Source: Bacteroidales bacterium (lineage in GTDB: Bacteria > Bacteroidota > Bacteroidia > Bacteroidales > P3). Taken from it: 64,000 bases of DNA. Below are positions 1-8,591 of the stretch, one piece after another; position 1 is the first letter of the stretch; the number at the start of each line of letters is the position of its first letter. The stretch is from assembly GCA_017559135.1 (NCBI GenBank), contig JAFYSZ010000001.1, forward strand, positions 186,001 through 250,000. The letters run 5' to 3'. Made by a program: the position numbers and the translations under genes. The notes beneath the pieces were generated by a model that did no database searches, was not told where the DNA came from, and saw only the letters and a list, made by a program, of their open reading frames with translations.

Positions 1-64
1 TAAAACAAAGGAAAATTAAATAATTAGTAGAAATAATAAATATCAAACAGAATTTATTCATTAA

Positions 65-2905
65 ATGAAAAGTATTAGGGCTTTATTTATTGGTATAATA
101 ATTTGTCTGTCGTTTGTATTTAATTCTTGTTCTGATTTTTTTTATTTTAACAAGGAATTTAAATGGCAGACAACAGATAATGATGTTTTATTTTGGGGAG
201 TTGTAAAAGATACTACTTATACTTACGAATGGATTGGTGGTAATTGGAATTCTTTTGCTAATGGTAAAGGTGTTCTTCTTACATATAATTCGGATAATGA
301 CATAATACAAAGAGATTCTCTTGAAGCATATTACGGAGCGTTAAGAAAAAAAGATGTAAAAAAAGTTTCCGATGGAAAATATGTAGGGGAATTTGAAAAG
401 AAAAAGATGCAAGGTTTCGGTGTTTTGGTAAAAAGTAACGAAATATTTGCGGGGAATTTTGCTAATAGCCAACCTAATGGTTATTTGGATTGGTATGTCG
501 GTGGGAAATTGCGATACAAAGGAAATTGGTTGAATGGTTCTTTTGACGGAGAGGGTACTTTGTATAAGGAAAACAATGAAACGGTAACGGGAATTTGGAA
601 GAATGGAAAGATTCACGAAAAGATGATGAAATTCTCCAATGAGGTTGGGGATTATTATGGATATATCAAAGACGGAAAACCCTCACGAAGAGGAATTTTG
701 AAATACAAAGACGGAAGTGTTTATGACGGAGAGTGGAAAAATGGTAAATACGATGGAGAAGGTGTATTTTCTTGTTTAGAATATACATATAAAGGAAATT
801 TTTTGAATAATTATCCAAATGGTAACGGAAGTATCTTGTTTTATGACTATTCTTCTTATGTAGGAAATTGGAAAGATGGTATGGCAAATGGACAAGGTGT
901 TATGAAATTTTCTAATGGAGATGTGTATAATGGGGAATGGTTAAGCAATGAATTTAATGGCAATGGAACATACATGTTTTCAACAGGTGATATATATATA
1001 GGAGGATTTGCTAATGGTCTTCATAGTGGAGATGGAATGTATATGGGTAAGAATTTTTCATATTCTGGGGGTTGGGAAGAAGGTTGGATAAATGGTTTTG
1101 GAACGATTGAGTATGAAAATGGTGAAGTATATGAAGGAAATTTTGTAGAAAATCAAAAGTATGGTTACGGAAAATATTCTTTTAATTCTGGAAATGTTTA
1201 TGAGGGAGAATTTGTAGATGATAAAATAAATGGATTAGGAACTTTTTATTTTTCAGATGGAAGTATTTATGAGGGAGAATTTGAAGATGGTAAAATTTGT
1301 GGAGATGGAACTTTCTATTGTGTTATCAATAATGATACAGTTGCAATAACTGCATTTTGGGATGGTAAAAATAATATTCCCTCTGAAGTTAGTATGCTAT
1401 TTTCAAATGGGGATTTGTATGAGGGACCTTTGAAAAATGGTTGCCCAACACAAGATGGCGTTTGGAGTAATGTGAAAAATGGCAAGGTCATGAATGCATT
1501 AGAAAATGCAAATGATTGGTATAAAAAGCATAAAGAAACTATTAATAAAGTTGTAACATATACAAGTCTTGCATTAACAGCTGTTGCTATTTTAGCAACA
1601 GCTGTGGCTACAGGTGGTACTGCTACTCCTGCGATAATTGCAGTTGTTGGGAAAAGTGCTGCAGTTGCTACAACTGTGATTAATGTTGCAGATGCAGGAT
1701 TAACAATTGCTTCTGCAACAATAGATGAGGATTATAAAACAGTAGGAACAGAAGTTGGAGTTAATGCTGCTTTTAGTTTAGTTCCGGTTGTTGGAAAGGG
1801 GTTAGGTGTCGTAGGTAAAAAAATAATAAAATCAAATGCATCGCGAAAATTAACCTCAAAACTTAGTGAAAGTGCAAAAAAGATAGCACAAAAAAAAGTT
1901 GTACAAACTGCAAAAAATGGAGCTAAGACTGTCGGTAAAACTATTGCTAATAGTGCTATAAAGATTTCAAAAACAAAGCCATTTAAGAAAGTTGTTACAA
2001 TAGCAAAGGATAATACGGGTAAACTTACTAAAAAACTTAAAACAACAAGGGATTCTGCTTTGAAAAAACTTAGCAATAGTAAGTTAAATAAAAAGTTAGA
2101 AAAGAAAATCGCAAAAAAAGTAGCGTCAAAAGATGCAAAAATATTAGAGAAATATGCTACTAAACATAAACTTAGTAAAGAGAAACAAGAATTATTATTA
2201 AAAGAAATGAGTGATAATCCTGAATTGGCAAATTTAATTCGTCAAAATCCGGAACTTAATATTAAAAAATGGATAGATCTAAAAAAACCTGTAAATAGAA
2301 ACAATGTTAAAAAGATAAATGGAAGATATCCAGTAAATAGTGAATACGCAGGTAAATCTTATTATTTTGAGCCATGTTTTAATGATAATTTATTAAAAAA
2401 TAATAAAGAGATTGTAATAGATGGAGTAAAAACAAAAAGATATAAAATTATAGACGGAGGTGTAAATCAAAATGGTGTTAAAACCAAAACTTTACTAACG
2501 GATAATGATGAAATAATTGTTGAAGAATTAAGTGATGGTGGTTTGAAGGTAATTGAAACAAGAGCTGGTAAAGGTTTACAATATTATTCAAGAAAATATC
2601 CTAATGGAGTACCTTATACAAAGGAAGGATTTCCTGATTTTGTAAAAGCAGGAGCATGTAAAACAGATAAAAACGGAGAATTATTTGTTATGGAAGTTCC
2701 TAATGGATTTACAGAAAGAGCTAAGGATATAGATAAAGCAACAGCACTTGCTAAACAAAAATATGGAAAAGATTTTGATATGGAAGGGTATACTTGGCAC
2801 CATCTACCTGGTCCACCAGATCAACTTGTTTTAGTTGATTATAATGTACATAAAATGGCTAAGCATTCTGGTGGAGTAAGTTTGAAAAAACAATTAAATA
2901 AATAA
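65..2905 (+). CDS. MORN-repeat lipoprotein with C-terminal WHH nuclease toxin domain
   Basis: 946 aa. The N-terminus is a lipoprotein signal peptide (hydrophobic residues 5-20, then FNSC with Cys22 as the likely lipidated residue). Residues of about 60-435 are roughly a dozen MORN-type repeats (YxGxxxxGxxxGxG pattern). A glycine/alanine-rich hydrophobic stretch (about 497-590) and a lysine-rich linker (about 590-730) follow. From about residue 755 the protein has the features of polymorphic-toxin nucleases of the HNH/Endonuclease VII superfamily: GRYPVNSEYAGK, then VPYTKEGFPDF, then a terminal WHH motif (Trp911-His912-His913) followed by VHKMAKHSGG. By family knowledge this end is a DNase effector, usually with an immunity gene next door; none of the known immunity families was recognised here. 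Five bases separate it from the OmpA-like gene. The toxin-domain call is strong; delivery route and target are inference. Confidence 0.85.
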   Translation: MKSIRALFIGIIICLSFVFNSCSDFFYFNKEFKWQTTDNDVLFWGVVKDTTYTYEWIGGNWNSFANGKGVLLTYNSDNDIIQRDSLEAYYGALRKKDVKKVSDGKYVGEFEKKKMQGFGVLVKSNEIFAGNFANSQPNGYLDWYVGGKLRYKGNWLNGSFDGEGTLYKENNETVTGIWKNGKIHEKMMKFSNEVGDYYGYIKDGKPSRRGILKYKDGSVYDGEWKNGKYDGEGVFSCLEYTYKGNFLNNYPNGNGSILFYDYSSYVGNWKDGMANGQGVMKFSNGDVYNGEWLSNEFNGNGTYMFSTGDIYIGGFANGLHSGDGMYMGKNFSYSGGWEEGWINGFGTIEYENGEVYEGNFVENQKYGYGKYSFNSGNVYEGEFVDDKINGLGTFYFSDGSIYEGEFEDGKICGDGTFYCVINNDTVAITAFWDGKNNIPSEVSMLFSNGDLYEGPLKNGCPTQDGVWSNVKNGKVMNALENANDWYKKHKETINKVVTYTSLALTAVAILATAVATGGTATPAIIAVVGKSAAVATTVINVADAGLTIASATIDEDYKTVGTEVGVNAAFSLVPVVGKGLGVVGKKIIKSNASRKLTSKLSESAKKIAQKKVVQTAKNGAKTVGKTIANSAIKISKTKPFKKVVTIAKDNTGKLTKKLKTTRDSALKKLSNSKLNKKLEKKIAKKVASKDAKILEKYATKHKLSKEKQELLLKEMSDNPELANLIRQNPELNIKKWIDLKKPVNRNNVKKINGRYPVNSEYAGKSYYFEPCFNDNLLKNNKEIVIDGVKTKRYKIIDGGVNQNGVKTKTLLTDNDEIIVEELSDGGLKVIETRAGKGLQYYSRKYPNGVPYTKEGFPDFVKAGACKTDKNGELFVMEVPNGFTERAKDIDKATALAKQKYGKDFDMEGYTWHHLPGPPDQLVLVDYNVHKMAKHSGGVSLKKQLNK

Positions 2906-2910
2906 TAAAT

Positions 2911-3645
2911 ATGGAAAAATTAAATGAAAATCAAACAAATTTAGAGAGTAAAAAAACAGAAAACTCTCAAATTGCAACTCAAAATGAGGAACAAGCAAAA
3001 AAAGATGCTAAACAAGCAAAGAAAAGAAAGAAAATAATTCTGTGGATTGCAATTGTCGCAATTCTTCTTATTGGCGGTGGCGGATTTTATTTGTATTATT
3101 CAAACAATTTAGACGGCTTTTTAGGAGTTGGTGCCGTTGATGATACAATGAACGTTTCTTTGGAAAATGTTACAGACCCTGCAACTAAATTAAAAATGGC
3201 TTGTGCAATAAATGCAACAGTTGATGGTGGCTTAGTTATTGAAGATATTAAATCTTTGAAAGAAGCTTTTGAAGCAAATAAAAACGCATTATTATCATCA
3301 AACAATAATGTTATTGAAATACCTACAATAGGTGTTAAATTTGCAATGGCTTCTGCTGATTTGTCTTCTGTTGAATTAGTTAAAGAATATGCCAACATAT
3401 TTTTGCAAACAGATAAATCTGCAACTATTTTGATTGAGGGCTATGCTTGTAATATTGGTGATGAAAATAGTAATATGCTATTATCGGAAAATAGAGCAAA
3501 CGCAGTGAAACAAATCCTTGTAAACAGCGGAATATCAGAAAAGAATATTGAAGTAAAATGGTATGGAGAAGCAAAATATAACGAACTCGGATACAAAACG
3601 AATGAAGAACATCGTAGAGTAAACGTTTCAATCAAACAAAAATAA
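2911..3645 (+). CDS. OmpA-family protein with N-terminal membrane anchor
   Basis: 244 aa. A charged lysine/glutamate-rich head (1-40) is followed by one transmembrane helix (about 42-63) and a periplasmic part. The C-terminal about 75 residues are an OmpA-like peptidoglycan-binding domain (TILIEGYACNIGDENSN, then LSENRANAVKQIL and a terminal RRVNVSIK). The topology suggests an inner-membrane anchor with a domain binding peptidoglycan, unlike an OmpA barrel. It starts five bases after the MORN-WHH toxin gene and lies 21 bases before the next gene, so the three are probably cotranscribed. A role in positioning or delivering the toxin is inference only. Confidence 0.8.
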   Translation: MEKLNENQTNLESKKTENSQIATQNEEQAKKDAKQAKKRKKIILWIAIVAILLIGGGGFYLYYSNNLDGFLGVGAVDDTMNVSLENVTDPATKLKMACAINATVDGGLVIEDIKSLKEAFEANKNALLSSNNNVIEIPTIGVKFAMASADLSSVELVKEYANIFLQTDKSATILIEGYACNIGDENSNMLLSENRANAVKQILVNSGISEKNIEVKWYGEAKYNELGYKTNEEHRRVNVSIKQK

Positions 3646-3666
3646 TCATAATTAAATCTATGTAAA

Positions 3667-4338
3667 ATGGACTTTACTTCAAAATTATCATTATATGATA
3701 TACTTACTCAGTTGATAAGCGGTTTCCTTATACTCGCATTGTTTATTCCTGAAAGTACATCTTTGCAAGAAAATTGGATATTCGTTATAATCTTTTCATA
3801 TCTAATAGGTATCATTTATCATAGGTTTTTGGAATATATTAGACGTGTAATTGCTTGCATTTTGGAAGATAAAAAAGGTATAAGAAAACTCAAAACAATA
3901 TTTATTCGTAATGCAAATGAAGCAATAAAAAAAGCAAAAGAAAAAATTTATAGAACCGAATATGATGCTATTAATGAAGAAGAAATAAAAGAAGAATATA
4001 TTCGTACTTATTATTCTATTATGAATAAACCCTGTTATACAAATATTAGTACATTGGAAGCACAGGAAGCATTTTTAAGAAATATAACTTTGATATTATT
4101 AGCATATATTGTTGTGTTTTGTTGTGAATGTTCTTATTGTGAATGTTCTTGTTGTAATTGTTGCTGTAACCACGATTATTCGATAGGTGTTGAATATATT
4201 TTGTACTTAAAGAAATATATCAGTAATTGTTGTTGTTTTTGTTTTGGAGTTGTGTTATTTTTATTTAGTATTCTTTTTGCTCGTTATCATACACAAATGA
4301 AAGTTTATAAAGCGGTTTGGGAAGCAGGTAAATACTAA
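3667..4338 (+). CDS. cysteine-rich multi-pass membrane protein, unrecognised
   Basis: 223 aa, family not recognised. It has two hydrophobic segments at about 10-28 and 36-56, a charged cytoplasmic-type middle (60-125), and two more hydrophobic segments near the C-terminus. Between the last two lies an extraordinary run of cysteines (CCECSYCECSCCNCCCNHD), and a second CCCFCF cluster begins the final helix. The underlying DNA is a TGT/TTG-rich tract, so repeat expansion could have produced it. It is the third gene of the MORN-WHH cassette and is followed by a terminator-like hairpin, which makes it a candidate immunity or accessory protein by position alone. Confidence 0.55.
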   Translation: MDFTSKLSLYDILTQLISGFLILALFIPESTSLQENWIFVIIFSYLIGIIYHRFLEYIRRVIACILEDKKGIRKLKTIFIRNANEAIKKAKEKIYRTEYDAINEEEIKEEYIRTYYSIMNKPCYTNISTLEAQEAFLRNITLILLAYIVVFCCECSYCECSCCNCCCNHDYSIGVEYILYLKKYISNCCCFCFGVVLFLFSILFARYHTQMKVYKAVWEAGKY

Positions 4339-4349
4339 TAATATTAATA

Positions 4350-4383
4350 AAATAAGCGGAATCTTAGTTGATTTCGCTTATTT
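4350..4383 (+). terminator. hairpin terminator after the MORN-WHH cassette
   Basis: A 14-bp stem (4350-4363 with 4370-4383, one G-T pair) with loop TTAGTT is followed by CTTTTTC. It lies just after the stop codon of the cysteine-rich protein and fits the end of the three-gene transcript. Confidence 0.6.
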
Positions 4384-4455
4384 CTTTTTCGTTTTCTTTG
4401 TTTTAAATTTCTTTTGTTTTGTTTAATGTTTTAATGTGTTTTGAAAAAAATATTA

Positions 4456-4463
4456 TACCTTTG
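4456..4463 (+). promoter_or_regulatory. Bacteroidota -7 element TACCTTTG
   Basis: TACCTTTG matches the TAnnTTTG -7 consensus, 40 bases before the ATG at 4503. No good TTTG lies at the usual spacing; the nearest is only 12 bases upstream. Confidence 0.5.
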
Positions 4464-4502
4464 TAGGCGGAAATTGAAAACAAAGAAAATAATTAAGGAA
4501 TT

Positions 4503-5057
4503 ATGAAAAGACTATTTTTATTATTAGCATTTAGTTTGTGTACTCTCTCTTTTGTTAATGCACAAGAGAAAATAAAATTAAAAATCGTTTATAGTGAAAA
4601 TATACAAGATACATTTTTTGATGTAAAGTTTGGTGCGAGTAAAAAAGAGGTAATAAAGGGATTTAAGAATCATGGTTTAGATTTTAGCAAAAAGCGTTCT
4701 ACTGATGATATTCTTACGTTTTACCCTTCGGAAGCTAATTTTAGTTTTTGCGGAATAAGTTGGAAAAATCTTACTGCTTCTTTATCAAATGATAAGTTTT
4801 TTAGTCTTGGTTTTACTGCTTTGTATGCAGATGAAGAAACTGCTTTAAAAGATTTTGAATTGGTGTTATCGGAACTTTCTTCAAAGTATGAAATGAATGA
4901 ATTACCTATTGAAGATTCAAATATTTATAAAAGTTATCTTGCATTTTCAGAAAAAGAAAACGGAGTTATGATTTCGCTTGAAAAAGGTGAAGGTAGAGAG
5001 GGAGAAGTTATATACTATATTAGTTTGGATTATGAGGATAAAACATTAGATAGGTAA
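4503..5057 (+). CDS. exported protein of unknown function
   Basis: 184 aa with a clear N-terminal signal peptide (hydrophobic 4-16, cleavage expected after VNAQ). The mature part is a small mixed alpha/beta protein with no motif that I recognise. It contains VKFGASKKEVIKGFKNHG, a pattern common in small Bacteroidota exported proteins. The next gene, a thioredoxin-like exported protein, starts six bases downstream on the same strand, so the two are likely one transcript from the -7 element at 4456. Confidence 0.6.
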   Translation: MKRLFLLLAFSLCTLSFVNAQEKIKLKIVYSENIQDTFFDVKFGASKKEVIKGFKNHGLDFSKKRSTDDILTFYPSEANFSFCGISWKNLTASLSNDKFFSLGFTALYADEETALKDFELVLSELSSKYEMNELPIEDSNIYKSYLAFSEKENGVMISLEKGEGREGEVIYYISLDYEDKTLDR

Positions 5058-5063
5058 GGTATT

Positions 5064-6278
5064 GTGAAAAGGCTTGTTGTTTTTGCTTTATTTGCGTTGT
5101 TTTCAACTTTTCTTTCGGCACAAAGTGTTGAGGATATTTGTTTTAGTGTGAATGAATACGCAAAAAATCTTCATTCGGCTTATTATGAGACAAGGGTGTC
5201 TTTGAATAATGGTGTGGATACTGTGTCTTATTTTCATAAGGTGAGTTTTAAGAAAAATAAATCTCGTAATAAAGTATTTGCAATGTTTAATGCTCAAATT
5301 TTTTCTTCAAATGAGTTGATAAAACAGGTGTTTTGTGATAATAATCGTTTTACTTTTGTGGATTTTTATGAGAATATTGCAGAGCAATACGAGAAGGAGG
5401 ATTATGAAACTTTTGTAAATCAAATAAATTTTGAGGTTATTCCTGATTTTGTCTTTAATAAACCGATTTTTGATTTTAAAGCGATTGAAAAAGGTGATGT
5501 TAAAATAACGAGAGGTAATGATACGATAATTAATGGTTTTGAGGTGTTTCATCTTTATGAGGCTTTGCTGAAATTTGATACTGTTTCTTATTTGAAAGAG
5601 CATTATATAAGAAAGAAAGATTTTCTTCCGCTTGCTAAATATACTACTATATTTTTGCTTGATTTAGAAACGGCGGAAATTTCTGCTAAGAATTATTATG
5701 TGGAACTTACTCGTATTGATGAAAATGCGGCGTTTCTTGATGAGAGGTTTGTGTTTGATGATAGGAATACGGGAATAGATTTGAGACATAAAAGTCTTTC
5801 TGCTCTTAAAAGACAGTGGAACGAGCAGGAAATAAATCAAAGTACGTTTGCTTACCGCACTCCTGCATTGAATTTCAAGATTAGTGATACTTATGGGCGA
5901 GATTTTGAATTGAAACAAAATAAAGGTAAGGTTGTTGTTTTGGTTTTCTTTTATAATAATTGCTCTCCGTGTATTCCTATGTTAGATGATTTGCAGGAAT
6001 TGAGTGAAATTTTCAAGGGTAAGGGGGTTGAGTTTGTTGCTTTAAATCCTGTGGATACTAAAATAAACAATGATGAAATGCAATCTTTTGTAAAGGCGCA
6101 TAAGTTATCGTATTATGTTGCTCAAATACCTAAATATACTGTTGAGGAGATGTATTTGGTGCGTTATTTCCCAACAATTTTTATTATTGATAAGAAAGGT
6201 AAGGTGATTTTTTCTCATCAGGGGTATAATTCTTTGTTTAAAGATAAAATTTCAAGAATAATCAATCGTAAATTGTAG
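5064..6278 (+). CDS. exported thioredoxin-fold (TlpA/AhpC-like) protein
   Basis: 404 aa. A GTG start is chosen because it gives a signal peptide (LVVFALFALFSTFLSAQ), and the first ATG is far inside the protein. Residues of about 22-265 are an unassigned N-terminal domain. The C-terminal part is a TlpA/AhpC-TSA thioredoxin fold: GKVVVLVFF, then the redox motif C-S-P-C, VEFVALNP, and the cis-proline region YFPTIFIIDKKGKV. Such proteins act in the periplasm as thiol-disulfide oxidoreductases. It follows an exported protein by six bases and converges on recG, whose stop codon is ten bases away. Confidence 0.8.
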   Translation: MKRLVVFALFALFSTFLSAQSVEDICFSVNEYAKNLHSAYYETRVSLNNGVDTVSYFHKVSFKKNKSRNKVFAMFNAQIFSSNELIKQVFCDNNRFTFVDFYENIAEQYEKEDYETFVNQINFEVIPDFVFNKPIFDFKAIEKGDVKITRGNDTIINGFEVFHLYEALLKFDTVSYLKEHYIRKKDFLPLAKYTTIFLLDLETAEISAKNYYVELTRIDENAAFLDERFVFDDRNTGIDLRHKSLSALKRQWNEQEINQSTFAYRTPALNFKISDTYGRDFELKQNKGKVVVLVFFYNNCSPCIPMLDDLQELSEIFKGKGVEFVALNPVDTKINNDEMQSFVKAHKLSYYVAQIPKYTVEEMYLVRYFPTIFIIDKKGKVIFSHQGYNSLFKDKISRIINRKL

Positions 6279-6287
6279 GATAAAGTT

Positions 6288-8384
6288 CTAAGATATTTGA
6301 GAGAAATCTGCTGTTTTGTGTTTCGAGGCAAGGTAGTCTCTTAGTGGTTTGTTTTCTCTTGCATTGAGCAAAGGATCGTGTGATATTATTTGAACTGCTA
6401 ATTCTTTTGTTTGTGTCATCATAAGTTCGTCTTGTACAATATCGGCTATTTTCAAATCTAAAACGCCGCTTTGTTGTGTGCCTGCAATGTTTCCTGGGCC
6501 TCGGAGTTGTAAATCGGCTTGTGCGATCTCAAAACCGTTGTTTGTACTGCACATTGTGTTGATTCTAAATAAGCCTTCTTGTGATATATCGTCTTTTGTT
6601 CGGAGGATACAATAGCTTTGTTCTTGTCCTCTGCCGACTCTGCCGCGTAATTGATGGAGTTGAGCGAGTCCAAAGCGTTCTGCGTTTTCTATTATCATAA
6701 CTGTTGCGTTCGGGACATCGACTCCAACTTCTATTACTGTTGTTGCGACCATTATATTGGTGATTCCTTCTTTGAATCTTTGCATTTCATAGTCTTTGTC
6801 TTCGGCTTTCATTTGTCCGTGAACGATACTGATTTGATATTTTGGTAAAGGAAATTCTCTGACTATGCTTTCGTATCCGTCCATTAGGTCTTTCAAATCC
6901 ATTTTCTCACTTTCTTTAATTAAAGGATAAACAACATAGATCTGTCTTCCGATGTCAATTTGTTTTCTTATGAAGTTAAACAAAGTAAGTATGTCTCTGT
7001 CGAAAAGATGTAGGGTTTTTATAGGTTTTCTTCCTTTTGGTAATTCATCAATTACTGAACAATCTAAGTCGCCATATACACTCATTGCGAGTGTTCGCGG
7101 AATAGGGGTTGCTGTCATCACAAGAATATGAGGTGGAATATGGTTTTTGCTCCACATTTTTGAACGTTGTTCTACTCCAAAGCGGTGTTGTTCGTCTATG
7201 ATTGCAAGTCCGAGGTTTTTAAACACGACATTGTTTTCTAAAATAGCGTGTGTGCCAACTAAGATATGGATTTCTCCTTCTGAAAGGGCTGAGAGTAAAA
7301 TTTTTCTGTCTTTTTGTTTGCTGCTACCAGTCAATAGACAAACATTTATTGGCATATTTTTTAAGAAATTCTTTATGCTGTTGAAGTGTTGTTGAGCGAG
7401 AATTTCGGTAGGAGCGATAATTGAGGCTTGAAATCCGTTGTCTATTGCAATTAACATACATAATAAACCTACAAGTGTCTTTCCGCTTCCTACATCTCCT
7501 TGTAAAAGTCTATTCATTTGTGAACCTGTACGCATATCGTTACGGATTTCTTTCACAACTCTTTGTTGTGCATTTGTAAGAGTAAAAGGTAGATGATTTT
7601 TATAGAAATTAGTGAAATTTTCTCCTACAATTGAAAAGATAAATCCTTTGTTTTTTGAACGATTGATGTGTTTTTTTACTTGATTTTCGAGTTGCATAAA
7701 AAACAACTCTTCAAATTTTAAGCGTATTTTGGCTTTTGCAAGTGTTTGGTCATTCTTTGGAAAGTGTATTTCTCTTAATGCTCTTTCTCTTGTGAAGAGA
7801 TTGTAGTGTTTTGTGATGTATTCGGGTAGGTTTTCTTCTATTCTGTTTACTGCAAGTGAGAGAATTTCTTGTGTGTATTTGGCTAAGTTTTTTGAACTCA
7901 AGAATGCGTTTTTCATTCTTTCGGTTGTGTTGTAGATAGGGAAGAATGTTTCTATTGAAGTGTGTCTGTGGGCAAGTAAAGTCTCAAATTCGGGGTGGGC
8001 AAAGTTGAAAATACCGTTGAAAATCGTAGGTTTGCCAAAGATTACATAGTCAATTCCTATTGCAAAACTTTCGTTAATCCATTTCAATCCTTGAAAAAAT
8101 ACGAGATCTATTGTTGCTGTGTCGTCTTTTATCGTGATAATTAATCTTTGTCCTTTGCCTTTTACAATATCTTTTTTGATTACTCTGCCGATAACTTGAA
8201 TATAGGTGTCTTCGTTGGCAATATCTTTGATTTTTGTGAATTTGCTTTTGTCTATATAGCGAAAAGGAAAATGTTCCAACATATCTCCAAAAGTTGAAAC
8301 ATTGATTTCTTTTTTTAAAATGTTGGCTTTTTTCTCGGTTATCGAGTTTAGCAGTTCAATTGGCGTGTTTAAAAAATCTCTCAT
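6288..8384 (-). CDS. recG: ATP-dependent DNA helicase RecG
   Basis: 698 aa, the normal RecG length. An N-terminal wedge/OB-fold domain (about 55-150) precedes two RecA-like helicase domains. Visible motifs are Walker A GDVGSGKT (about residue 298), the DEQH box IIDEQHRFG, VMTATPIPRT, and the motif V/VI region ATTVIEVGVDVPNATVM and QLRGRVGRG. RecG remodels stalled replication forks and Holliday junctions in the cytoplasm. The ATG lies 16 bases downstream of a minus-strand TAATTTTG element. The plus strand of this minus-strand gene is T/G-rich, as in its plus-strand neighbours. Confidence 0.97.
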   Translation of the reverse strand: MRDFLNTPIELLNSITEKKANILKKEINVSTFGDMLEHFPFRYIDKSKFTKIKDIANEDTYIQVIGRVIKKDIVKGKGQRLIITIKDDTATIDLVFFQGLKWINESFAIGIDYVIFGKPTIFNGIFNFAHPEFETLLAHRHTSIETFFPIYNTTERMKNAFLSSKNLAKYTQEILSLAVNRIEENLPEYITKHYNLFTRERALREIHFPKNDQTLAKAKIRLKFEELFFMQLENQVKKHINRSKNKGFIFSIVGENFTNFYKNHLPFTLTNAQQRVVKEIRNDMRTGSQMNRLLQGDVGSGKTLVGLLCMLIAIDNGFQASIIAPTEILAQQHFNSIKNFLKNMPINVCLLTGSSKQKDRKILLSALSEGEIHILVGTHAILENNVVFKNLGLAIIDEQHRFGVEQRSKMWSKNHIPPHILVMTATPIPRTLAMSVYGDLDCSVIDELPKGRKPIKTLHLFDRDILTLFNFIRKQIDIGRQIYVVYPLIKESEKMDLKDLMDGYESIVREFPLPKYQISIVHGQMKAEDKDYEMQRFKEGITNIMVATTVIEVGVDVPNATVMIIENAERFGLAQLHQLRGRVGRGQEQSYCILRTKDDISQEGLFRINTMCSTNNGFEIAQADLQLRGPGNIAGTQQSGVLDLKIADIVQDELMMTQTKELAVQIISHDPLLNARENKPLRDYLASKHKTADFSQIS

Positions 8385-8399
8385 TTTTTATAGAAAAAG

Positions 8400-8553
8400 C
8401 AAAATTACGAAGAAAAAAATAAATCAAATAATTATTTCGTTAAAAAAGTGTTTTTCTATGAGTTTTTATGTGATTTATATTGTTAATTGAATAAAAAGGT
8501 GAAAAGTTTTTTGATTGAATAGGCTATTTCTGTTAAAAAAATGTATATATTTG
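8400..8553. promoter_or_regulatory. divergent -7 elements between recG and the LRR gene
   Basis: Minus-strand TAATTTTG (plus 8400-8407) precedes recG, and plus-strand TATATTTG (8546-8553) precedes the leucine-rich-repeat gene by 39 bases. Neither has a clear TTTG at the ideal spacing. Nothing else is visible in this 207-base gap. Confidence 0.4.
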
Positions 8554-8591
8554 CAACAATGTTTTAGAGATGTGAAAAATAATTTTTAGAA

